A stretch of 64,000 bases of DNA. It comes from Deinococcus sp. LM3. Lineage in GTDB: Bacteria > Deinococcota > Deinococci > Deinococcales > Deinococcaceae. The stretch covers positions 2,568,501-2,632,500 of the forward strand of contig NZ_MUFV01000001.1 in the NCBI RefSeq assembly GCF_002017875.1, given 5' to 3'. This document shows positions 47,628-64,000 of the stretch, piece by piece. How positions within the stretch are numbered: the stretch's first letter is position 1; each line of letters opens with the position of its first letter. The notes beneath the pieces were generated by a model. It did no database searches and was not told where the DNA came from. It saw only the letters and a list, made by a program, of their open reading frames with translations. The translations under genes and the position numbers were made by a program.

Positions 47628-47987
47628 ATGCTCGACTTCCTGTGGACGGTAGGGCCGCTGATCGGCAGCCCACTCCTCGCCTACCTGCTCACCGTTCGGT
47701 TCCGGCGGCGGTGGCTCCTGCGGCACTCCCGCTGGTGGGCTTACCTCATCGTCCCGGCACATCTGTTCGCGTGTCTCACCGTGCCGCCCGTGTTCCTCTT
47801 GTGGGCCGAATATTTGTGGGACATCCGGTACGGTCACTGCTCCACCGATCCGACGTTCCTGGCCATCTGCCGGGGCCACCTTGAAACGGGTGTATTCCTC
47901 TGGTACTGGATGGCCGGGTTCCTGACCGTCGTACTCCTCGGCATCCGTCTGGGCGTCTATGCCCGTGCCGATGAGGCGAGCAGCTGA
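47628..47987 (+). CDS. Small membrane protein (119 aa), unknown
   Basis: The protein MLDFLWTVGPLIGSPLLAYLL has about three membrane segments (residues 5-22, 36-60 and 92-110) separated by a basic loop (RFRRRWLLRHSR) and a short outer loop with a Cys pair (GHCSTDP, AICRGH). No family is recognised. It follows the MFS gene by 42 bases and may be co-transcribed with it. Confidence 0.6.
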   Translation: MLDFLWTVGPLIGSPLLAYLLTVRFRRRWLLRHSRWWAYLIVPAHLFACLTVPPVFLLWAEYLWDIRYGHCSTDPTFLAICRGHLETGVFLWYWMAGFLTVVLLGIRLGVYARADEASS

Positions 47988-48017
47988 GGCCAGTTGCCCG
48001 CCTCGCTGCTCCCACGG

Positions 48018-49067
48018 TCACACCAGCGCGGGTTCCCGAGCTTCCTGCGCGCGGACGGCGTCCATGACCAGTTTCAGGGTGTCGCGGCGCTGGGCGGCGT
48101 CGGGGATGTTCAGGCTGACGATCACCTCATCGGCGGCCGCGTCGCGGGCCAGGGCGAGCAGGCGCGCGGCCACACTCTGCGGGTCGCCGATGATGGCGCG
48201 GCGCCGCATGGAGTCGGCCAGCGCGCGTTCCTGCGGGGTGTACGGGTAGGCCTTTGCCTCGGCGACGGTGGGGTAGGGGGCGCTCTCGCCGCGCGTGAGG
48301 CGCAGGAACATCAGGCCCAGCGGCAGGCTCAGTTCCTCGGCCTCGGCGGCGGTGGGCGCGGTGACGACGCTCGCGGCGACGATCACGCGTGGCTCCGGGA
48401 AGGCTTCCGAGGGCTGGAACGCGGCGCGGTACGCGTCGGCGGCGGCGCGGGCCTGCGCCGTGTCCGGGTTGATGTGCCACGCGAACGCCAGCCCCGCCCC
48501 CGCTTTCGCTGCGACGTGCGCGCCGTAGCCGCTGCTGCTCAGAATCCACAGCGGCGGGAACAGCCCCTCGCCCGCCGGGGCCGCCACGGTGCCCGCGAAG
48601 GGGTGCCCGGCCGGGTACTGCCCGGTGCCGAAGGCGATCAGGTCCGAGAGTTGCCGCTCGAAGGACTCCTCGATCATTCCCTGCGCGCCGCGCAGTGCGC
48701 GGGCCGTGCGGCCGTCCGTGCCCGGCGCGCGCCCCAGGCCCAGATCCACCCGGTCCGGCGCGAGGGCCGACAGCAGCCGGTACCCCTCCGCCACGCTCAG
48801 CGGCGCGTGGTTGGGCAGCATCACGCCGCCCGACCCCAGGCGGATGCGCGTGGTGCGCTGCGACGCCGCCGCCAGCACCGCGAGCGGCACGCTGGAGGCG
48901 AGTGCGCCCATGTTGTGGTGCTCGGCCACCCAGTACCGCGTGAACCCGGCGTCCTCGGCGGCCTTCGCGTACTGCAAGGCGGCCTCCACCGACTCGGCCG
49001 CGCTGGACCCCAGCGGCACGGGAACGAGGTCGAGCACGGACAGCGGCAGGGGAGAGGAAACACTCAT
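48018..49067 (-). CDS. LLM-class flavin-dependent oxidoreductase (349 aa)
   Basis: The luciferase-like barrel opens with LSVLDLVPVPLGSSAAESV, then AEDAGFTRYWVAEHHNMGALASS in parts at about residues 37-60, VMLPNHAPLSVAEGYRLLSALAPDRVDLGLGRAPG (FMN site) and PLWILSSSGYGAHVAA. This MsnO8-type group uses F420 or FMN; Deinococcus lacks F420 as far as generally known, so FMN is more likely. The substrate is unknown. It is divergent from the next gene. Confidence 0.9.
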   Translation of the reverse strand: MSVSSPLPLSVLDLVPVPLGSSAAESVEAALQYAKAAEDAGFTRYWVAEHHNMGALASSVPLAVLAAASQRTTRIRLGSGGVMLPNHAPLSVAEGYRLLSALAPDRVDLGLGRAPGTDGRTARALRGAQGMIEESFERQLSDLIAFGTGQYPAGHPFAGTVAAPAGEGLFPPLWILSSSGYGAHVAAKAGAGLAFAWHINPDTAQARAAADAYRAAFQPSEAFPEPRVIVAASVVTAPTAAEAEELSLPLGLMFLRLTRGESAPYPTVAEAKAYPYTPQERALADSMRRRAIIGDPQSVAARLLALARDAAADEVIVSLNIPDAAQRRDTLKLVMDAVRAQEAREPALV

Positions 49068-49168
49068 GCCCGGCAGTCTGCGCCTGAGCGCACGGGGAAA
49101 AGCTGCGCGTAGTCACGGTAGGTCAGGTGACGGATGTCTGCCGGGCCTGGACCTGTCAGAGTCGGCGC

Positions 49169-49711
49169 ATGCTGATCGTGCTGGCCGGTGCGTCCGGCGT
49201 CGGAAAGACCACCCTGCTGCCCCACCTGAAAGGCGCGTGCCCGGAAGTCGACTGGCACGACTTCGACGAGCGGTGGCGGGGTGGTGGTAAAGCCGAGCGG
49301 CAGCAGGTGACCGATGAGTGGATCCGGGCCGCTCTGGGGACGGGGCGAACTCTCGGGCTGCTCGGGCCGTGCCCGCTAGGCGAGGTGCTGGCTGCCCCCT
49401 CGATGCCCGGCACTGCAACGGTCCGTCACGCCCTGTTGGACGTCGGTGACGTCGAGCGCATCGGGCGCCTGCGGACGCGCGGTGACGGTCAGGACACGCA
49501 GGATGTCCTGAACTGGTCGGCATGGCTGCGCCTGCACCACCACGACCCGCTGTGGCGCCCGGACGTGATCACCCAGGGAAGCTGGCCGGACATGCAGTGG
49601 GATCGCTGGCTGAATGGAGATCGCAGCGAGTGGCCCGCACCCACACTGGACGTGTCAGGGTTGAGCCCGGTGCGCAGTGCGGACCTGATCCTTCGCTGGC
49701 TGACCAGGTAA
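49169..49711 (+). CDS. P-loop NTPase, nucleotide-kinase-like (180 aa)
   Basis: The Walker A motif GASGVGKTT is in MLIVLAGASGVGKTTLLPHL at residues about 7-15, followed by an acidic HDFDERW and a long C-terminal half rich in Trp (WSAWLRLHHHDPLWRPD, WPDMQWDRWLNGD). It resembles small-molecule kinases of the guanylate-kinase/shikimate group, but the acceptor is unknown. The ATG at 49169 places the P-loop at the usual distance from the start; the longer frame to 49127 is unlikely. Confidence 0.7.
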   Translation: MLIVLAGASGVGKTTLLPHLKGACPEVDWHDFDERWRGGGKAERQQVTDEWIRAALGTGRTLGLLGPCPLGEVLAAPSMPGTATVRHALLDVGDVERIGRLRTRGDGQDTQDVLNWSAWLRLHHHDPLWRPDVITQGSWPDMQWDRWLNGDRSEWPAPTLDVSGLSPVRSADLILRWLTR

Positions 49712-49779
49712 CGCCGAGGCGCGGGGCACCCCCCTAGCCCACAGCGCCCGCACGCCCAGTTCTCCCGTCCAGCCGCGCC

Positions 49780-49785
49780 TATCCT
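49780..49785 (+). promoter_or_regulatory. -10 element TATCCT of the glc operon
   Basis: TATCCT is 7 bases before ATG 49793 of a five-codon ORF that overlaps the glcF start. Confidence 0.6.
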
Positions 49786-49792
49786 GTAGGGC

Positions 49793-49806
49793 ATGAGGTT
49801 CCACGC

Positions 49807-49810
<4 letters not shown>
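49793..49810 (+). other. Five-codon leader ORF overlapping glcF
   Basis: ATG AGG TTC CAC GCT TGA (MRFHA) lies at the leaderless position after TATCCT; its TGA overlaps glcF TTG 49807 as TTGA. Confidence 0.55.
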
Positions 49811-51084
<1,274 letters not shown>

Positions 51085-51127
51085 AAGGGGATAGGGGATG
51101 GTTGATGGTTGATGGAGGGGCGGGCTC

Positions 51128-52561
51128 GTGAGCATGGAGAAACTGGCGCTGACCACTAATTCCCGTGCTCGCAAGCCTGCCTCGGCGGGGGGGGCGCACC
51201 ATGCCCTGGCCGCCGACCTCACGCGTCTGCTGGGGCCGCGCAAGGTGCTGTCGAACCTGTCCGAACGCCTGAACTACCGCTACGACGCCATCCAGTTCGG
51301 TGCCACGCCGCTGGCCGTCGTGCTGCCCGAAAGTACCGGGGACGTGGTGGCCGCCGTGCGGGCAGCGCGCGCGGCGGGCGTGCCCATCGTGGGGCGCGGC
51401 GCGGCCAGTGGCCTGTCGGGCGGCGCGGCCCCCACGGAACCCGGACTGGTGATCTCTTTCACCCGCATGACCCGCCTGACCATCCACCCCGAACGGCGTG
51501 AGGCGCAGGCGCAGGCGGGCGTGATCACCCTGGCCGTCAGCGACGCCGCCAGACCGCACGGCCTGATCTACCCGCCGGACCCCGCCAGTTTCCGCACCAG
51601 TACCATCGGCGGGAACCTCGCGGAGAACGCGGGCGGCCCCATGTGCTTCAAGTACGGCGTGACCGGCGATTACGTCCGCGCCCTGAGCTTCGTGGACGCA
51701 GACGGCGATCTGCACCACGTCACCCGCGACGCCTTCGACCTCGCCGGACTGCTGATCGGCTCCGAGGGCACCCTGGGCCTGATCACCGAGGCCACCCTGC
51801 GCCTGATCCCGCCTGCCACGCACACCCGCACCCTGATGGCGCACTTCCCCGAGGTCGGAGCGTGCGCCGAGGCCGTCAGCGCTGCCATCGCCGCCGGGGC
51901 CGTGCCCAGCAAACTGGAATTCATGGACCGCGCCTGCACGAACGCCGTCGAGGACTACCTGAACCTCGGCCTGCCCAGAGGCGCCGAGGCCGTCCTGCTG
52001 GTCGACACCGACGGAGACGACCTGAACACCGTGCAGGACGAACTGCAACTCGTGGCCGACGCCTGCGAACGCGCCGGGGGCACCGTGCGCCGCGCCGCCA
52101 CCGACGCCGAGGGAGCCGCCCTGTGGCGCGCGCGGCGCAGCGTCAGCCCCGCGCTGGGTCGCATCCGCCCGCAACGCATGAACGAGGACATCGTCGTGCC
52201 CCGCTCGGCCCTCCCGGACGTGGTCCGCGAGATCCGCGCCCTCGGCGACGCCAGCCCCTTCCGGCTCGTGCAGTTCGGGCACATCGGAGACGGCAACCTG
52301 CACCCGAACATCCTGTTCGACCCGCGCCACGAGGACACCCACGCCGTCCACGACCTCGCGCACGAAATCGCCCTCGTCGCCCTGCGGCACGGCGGCGTCC
52401 TCAGCGGCGAGCACGGCATCGGCTCCATGAAACGCGACTTCATGACCGACGCCGTCGACCCCGGCACCCTGAAGGCCCTGTGGAACGTCAAACGCGCCCT
52501 CGACCCACACCTCGCCCTGAACCCCGGCAAGATCCTTCCTGCGGAAGGAGTGGATAGTTGA
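51128..52561 (+). CDS. glcD: Glycolate oxidase FAD subunit
   Basis: The 477-residue flavoprotein has an FAD_binding_4 domain (VVLPESTGDVVAAVRAA, VPIVGRGAASGLSGGA, IGGNLAENAGGPMCFKYGV, residues about 60-235) and the FAD-oxidase C domain with FGHIGDGNLHPNILF and LSGEHGIGSMKRDF. It oxidises glycolate or D-lactate. Start GTG 51128 (or ATG 51134) follows GGAGGGG in a gap that contains a GTTGATG repeat. The last codons and the stop lie inside the left arm of a 16-bp inverted repeat. Confidence 0.92.
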   Translation: MSMEKLALTTNSRARKPASAGGAHHALAADLTRLLGPRKVLSNLSERLNYRYDAIQFGATPLAVVLPESTGDVVAAVRAARAAGVPIVGRGAASGLSGGAAPTEPGLVISFTRMTRLTIHPERREAQAQAGVITLAVSDAARPHGLIYPPDPASFRTSTIGGNLAENAGGPMCFKYGVTGDYVRALSFVDADGDLHHVTRDAFDLAGLLIGSEGTLGLITEATLRLIPPATHTRTLMAHFPEVGACAEAVSAAIAAGAVPSKLEFMDRACTNAVEDYLNLGLPRGAEAVLLVDTDGDDLNTVQDELQLVADACERAGGTVRRAATDAEGAALWRARRSVSPALGRIRPQRMNEDIVVPRSALPDVVREIRALGDASPFRLVQFGHIGDGNLHPNILFDPRHEDTHAVHDLAHEIALVALRHGGVLSGEHGIGSMKRDFMTDAVDPGTLKALWNVKRALDPHLALNPGKILPAEGVDS

Positions 52562-52623
52562 TGGTTGAGAGTCAACGGAGACAGCCCGGCCGTTCGTTCA
52601 TCTACTTTCAACCATCAACTATC
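52553..52623. repeat. 16-bp perfect inverted repeat at the glcD/glcE junction
   Basis: GATAGTTGATGGTTGA (52553-52568) and TCAACCATCAACTATC (52608-52623) are exact complements across a 39-base gap. The left arm encodes the last residues and the stop of glcD. Related GTTGATGG strings occur at 51097-51117 and upstream of leuS at about 33401-33423, suggesting a small repeat family. Confidence 0.85.
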
Positions 52624-52640
52624 ACCGCCGGAGGCCGCCC

Positions 52641-53287
<647 letters not shown>

Positions 53288-53392
53288 CGCAGACCCCCGC
53301 CCGTCATGCACACCGGCATGACCATCGGGCACGGTCTTTCAATGACCTGCCACTCACCTGGGAACGGCAGATACACCCCTGACGCTATTCGC

Positions 53393-53398
53393 TATCCT
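53393..53398 (+). promoter_or_regulatory. -10 element TATCCT
   Basis: TATCCT is 7 bases before GTG 53406. Confidence 0.6.
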
Positions 53399-53405
53399 TG
53401 ACGGC

Positions 53406-55301
<1,896 letters not shown>

Positions 55302-55313
55302 ACGAGATCAGTA

Positions 55314-55355
55314 AAAAGACGCCCCCCACCAACGCGGTGGGGGGCGTTCTTTGCT
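55314..55355. terminator. Bidirectional rho-independent terminator
   Basis: ACGCCCCCCACC (55319-55330) pairs with GGTGGGGGGCGT (55336-55347) over a 5-base loop. On the plus strand TCTTTGCT follows; on the minus strand the stem is followed by CTTTTTAC. It separates the convergent nucleotidase and giant lipoprotein genes. Confidence 0.92.
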
Positions 55356-55362
55356 GTCTTAC

Positions 55363-61581
<6,219 letters not shown>

Positions 61582-62232
61582 TCAGCGGACCTCTTCGGTG
61601 ACGGTGGCGACGTAAACGCGAACCTGAGCCTGGGGAATGTTGATGGTGCGGGTGGTGCCCAGGGTGTCCTGGCCCGTGAGGGTGATGTTCATACGGACTT
61701 CAGCGCAGGCACCCTGGCCCGAGGCCAGGACTGCCGAGCCGTCCACGCAGCTGTCGGCGGCCGCGATGGCCGCCTGCTCACTCAGGAGGTACAGCTCGTT
61801 CGCTGGAGCGGTGAACGTGACGGGCGTGGCGGTCTTCTCGGTGAACGTGCAGGTCGTGGCGCCGCCAGGGCAGACGTACCCTTCCGGCACCTTGATGTTC
61901 AGGGTGGTGTTAAAGGTATTGGAGGGAGCGGCGAACGGAGTGCCGGAAGCATCCGTGTACACCACCTTGGCGGACGTGATGGTCATGCCGAGGCTGCCGG
62001 CCTTCACTTCGAAATTCAGGGCGCCCTGGGTCGGTCGGTAGACCTTGACCTCGCTGCCCATGTATGCGCCGCGCGTGCCGTCGGCATTTTTAGCGTAGAC
62101 GTTGACCACGTCGGCGCCGACCTCAGTGCCGATCAGAGCGGCGGTCATGCTGACACCCTGGCCGACGTTCACGCCAGTTTCACCGCACGCTGCAAGAATG
62201 AGAGGGAGAACGAGTAGGGAGAGTTTCTTCAT
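61582..62232 (-). CDS. Lipoprotein, partner of the giant Ig protein (216 aa)
   Basis: The start MKKLSLLVLPLILAACG has a lipobox. The mature part is beta-rich (VSMTAALIGTEVGADVVNVYA, LNIKVPEGYVCPGGATTCTF) with two Cys pairs and a final VRVYVATVTEEVR. No known domain is recognised. The ATG at 62232 overlaps the rex stop (ATGA) and has GGAGG 7 bases upstream; the longer frame inside rex is not used. Its position directly before the giant protein suggests they act together at the cell surface. Confidence 0.8.
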   Translation of the reverse strand: MKKLSLLVLPLILAACGETGVNVGQGVSMTAALIGTEVGADVVNVYAKNADGTRGAYMGSEVKVYRPTQGALNFEVKAGSLGMTITSAKVVYTDASGTPFAAPSNTFNTTLNIKVPEGYVCPGGATTCTFTEKTATPVTFTAPANELYLLSEQAAIAAADSCVDGSAVLASGQGACAEVRMNITLTGQDTLGTTRTINIPQAQVRVYVATVTEEVR

Positions 62233-62927
62233 GCGGGGTCCTCCGGGGTGGGGGCGTCTTTGAGGTGTGGGTTGAGAATGTAGAAGGCGAGGCGTTTCAT
62301 GCCGGCGAGGAAGTCGATGTTTTCGACGATAAGACCACGCCATTCGTCACTGATTTCTTGCGGCCCGCCGCGTTCGAGGGTGCGGGGTTGAATGACGACG
62401 GGCGCGAAGTTGAGGATGCCCTTGATGCCGGCGTCGGCGAGGGCCTGCGCGGCGTCCTGGGCGTGTTCGGGCGGCACGGCGAGGAAGCCCATGTCGACGG
62501 TGGTGTGGCGGGCGAAGTCGCGGAGTTCGTCGGTGTGGCGGACGGTGAGGCCGCGCACCTGCTGGCCGACGATGGCGGGGTTCACGTCGAACAGGCCGAC
62601 GTACTGGAACTGGTAGTCGCTGGCGCCGGGGTAGTTGGCGATGGCCTGTCCGAGGCGGCCGACACCGACGATGACGACGTTCCAGGTCTGGTTGAGGCCG
62701 AGGACCCGGACGAGTTCGCGTTTGAGGATGGGGACGGTGTAGCCCATGCCGCGCGTGCCGAAGCGGCCGAAGTACGCGAGGTCCTTGCGGACCTGGAAGG
62801 CGCTGACGCCGGCGCGTTCGGCGAGGTCGCTGCTGCTGGTGCGGCTGATGTCCTGCGTTTCGAGTTGTTCGAGGATGCGCAGGTAGGTGACGAGGCGGCT
62901 GATGGCGGCTGTGGGAATTTCGGCCAC
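62229..62927 (-). CDS. rex: Redox-sensing transcriptional repressor
   Basis: The 232-residue protein has an N-terminal winged helix (AISRLVTYLRILEQLETQ, SSSDLAERAGVSAFQVRKDL, residues about 8-62) and a Rossmann domain with VIVGVGRLGQAIANYPG (about residues 84-100) that reads the NADH/NAD+ ratio. It usually represses respiration or fermentation genes when NADH is low. Start GTG 62927 comes one base after the SPOR gene stop. It sits inside an operon of envelope proteins, so it is probably co-transcribed with them. Confidence 0.95.
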   Translation of the reverse strand: MAEIPTAAISRLVTYLRILEQLETQDISRTSSSDLAERAGVSAFQVRKDLAYFGRFGTRGMGYTVPILKRELVRVLGLNQTWNVVIVGVGRLGQAIANYPGASDYQFQYVGLFDVNPAIVGQQVRGLTVRHTDELRDFARHTTVDMGFLAVPPEHAQDAAQALADAGIKGILNFAPVVIQPRTLERGGPQEISDEWRGLIVENIDFLAGMKRLAFYILNPHLKDAPTPEDPA

Positions 62928-62928
62928 G

Positions 62929-64000
62929 TTAGCGAACCCGGAAGCTGTCGAGGCCGTTGGTGGCGAGGCGGGCTTCGGTGCGGGTCAGGGCGTCGGGGTT
63001 CTCGTAGGGGCCGACGAGGACCGTGACCTTGCGGCCTTCGGGGGCGCTGACGGTGGGGGCGTACCCGAGGTCCCGGAGTTGCTGCACGAGGTTCTGGGCG
63101 CTTTCCACGCGGTCGAATGCGCCGACCTGCAGGTAGGTGGGGCCGCTGGGGGCCGCCGGGGTGGCGGGCGCGCTGGTGGCCGGGGTGGCTGCGGGGGCTG
63201 CGCTGGTGGCCTGGGAGGGGGTGGCCGGGGCTGGCGTGGCGGCGGCCGGCTGGTTGCGCGGGGGGTACAGGACCGCGCCGGGGTAGGCGCGCTGCACGTC
63301 CGCGAGGGCCTGCCGGGCGCTCTGCTCGTCGGCGAAGGGACCGATCTGCGCGACGACCTGCGCGCCCACGTCGATGGGGTAGACGGTGTAGCCGATGCCC
63401 TGGACGGGCGCGGCGGCGTTCTGCGCGGCCGTTTCGCTGCTGAACGTGCCGAGCGTGATGCGGTAGTCGCTGCGCAGCGGCACGCGGCTTTCGCTGGTGG
63501 GCACCGCGCCTTCCACGCGGGGGGCCGGGCCGCCGGCGGTGGCCGGGGTCTGGTCGGCCGCGTCGGGGTCGGTTTCGTCGGCGTCCGTGCTGGCCTCGCC
63601 TGTGCTGGCCGCATCGGTGCTGGCCTCGTCCGTGCTGGCTTCATCCGTGCTGGCGCCGGCGGCCGGGTCGGCGGTGGTTTCTGGCGTGCCGATGGGCGCG
63701 GCCTCGATGATCGGTGCGTCGGTGACGGCGCTGTCCTGCGGGGCGGCGTCGCTGGTGGGTGCGGCCGGGGCGTCGGTGCTGGGGACCGCCGTGATGGGCG
63801 CGGTGGTGATCCCCCCAGTCTCGGTGGTGCCGGGCGCGCCAGGAATGGTCGCCTCGGCGGGGGTGTCTGTGGAGGCGGCGGAGGAGTCCGTCCCGGCCGC
63901 CGGGGCGCCCTGTGGGTTGCCGCGCAGCAGCAGCGTGCCGAAGCCGCCCAGCAGCAGCAGGACCAGCAGCCCGATCAGCAGGTCGGGCCAGCGGCGCGGG
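62929..64000 (-). CDS. SPOR-domain membrane protein, 5' end outside window
   Basis: The frame stays open on the minus strand to the window edge (356 residues visible). A cytosolic start leads into a membrane helix (LLIGLLVLLLLGGFGTLLL, near the right edge), then a long acidic Ala/Pro/Ser/Thr linker with ASTDE-type repeats, and two SPOR domains at the C-terminus (YRITLGTFSSETAAQNAA and TYLQVGAFDRVESAQNLV). SPOR domains bind denuded peptidoglycan at division sites, so it probably acts in septation. It heads the operon with rex. The GTG at 63516 proposed by frame length is not the true start. Confidence 0.85.
   Translation of the reverse strand, partial: PRRWPDLLIGLLVLLLLGGFGTLLLRGNPQGAPAAGTDSSAASTDTPAEATIPGAPGTTETGGITTAPITAVPSTDAPAAPTSDAAPQDSAVTDAPIIEAAPIGTPETTADPAAGASTDEASTDEASTDAASTGEASTDADETDPDAADQTPATAGGPAPRVEGAVPTSESRVPLRSDYRITLGTFSSETAAQNAAAPVQGIGYTVYPIDVGAQVVAQIGPFADEQSARQALADVQRAYPGAVLYPPRNQPAAATPAPATPSQATSAAPAATPATSAPATPAAPSGPTYLQVGAFDRVESAQNLVQQLRDLGYAPTVSAPEGRKVTVLVGPYENPDALTRTEARLATNGLDSFRVR

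Noticed and set aside
63600..63660. Regular short repeats considered as a CRISPR-like or minisatellite array
   Set aside because: The units have no spacers and stay in frame in the SPOR protein as an Ala/Ser/Thr/Asp linker.

Overview
The window is chromosomal DNA of a Deinococcus-type bacterium. It is GC-rich and densely coding. Many genes carry a TANNNT hexamer 5-9 bases before the ATG/GTG, which is the leaderless-promoter arrangement described in Deinococcus. Housekeeping genes (miaB, dtd, leuS, hpt, trpC, purU, purM, meaB, glcDEF, rex) are mixed with many exported lipoproteins and cell-wall proteins. There is no phage, plasmid, rRNA, tRNA or CRISPR array that I can see.

Layout. 1-5.7 kb: a C39-type peptidase cut by the window edge, a lipoprotein, a P-loop kinase-like protein, an M29 aminopeptidase, purU, then an IS4-type insertion sequence nested inside a small repeat. 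5.7-13.2 kb: an FAD oxidoreductase and a quinone oxidoreductase divergent from a beta-oxidation operon (fadJ, a small unknown gene, thiolase), then a ring-cleaving dioxygenase. 13.2-21 kb: paired lipoproteins, miaB, more lipoproteins, an amidase, a porin-like exported protein and a LolA-like protein. 21-31 kb: NlpC/P60 and M23 cell-wall hydrolases with LysM, family-4 uracil-DNA glycosylase, dtd, an N-formylglutamate amidohydrolase-like enzyme, a polyprenyl synthase and a TPR-GGDEF protein. 31-42 kb: leuS with a likely attenuator, an ABC transporter, an EEP hydrolase, hpt, trpC, an MBL hydrolase, a DedA-like protein, purM and a phosphatase. 42-53 kb: nitronate monooxygenase-like protein, meaB, ICMT-like protein, two MFS/membrane genes, a luciferase-like oxidoreductase and the glycolate oxidase genes glcF-glcD-glcE, with glcE frameshifted. 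53-64 kb: a CpdB-like nucleotidase convergent with an operon reading SPOR protein, rex, lipoprotein and a 2072-residue Ig-repeat lipoprotein.

The most notable signals are three. First, a family of five 133-134 bp MITE-like elements has TACGG-type inverted ends, 3-bp TNA target duplications and two stem-loops whose arms change in compensating ways. Three copies sit exactly on stop codons, one was later split by the IS (9-bp duplication), and one landed inside the first codons of trpC. There it turned the original start into a 49-residue leader ORF and supplied a new ATGA-coupled start. Second, leuS has a leaderless 13-codon leader peptide with two Leu codons followed by mutually exclusive hairpins and a terminator. 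Third, several other genes (meaB, glcF, the GGDEF gene) also have a short upstream ORF whose stop overlaps the main start.
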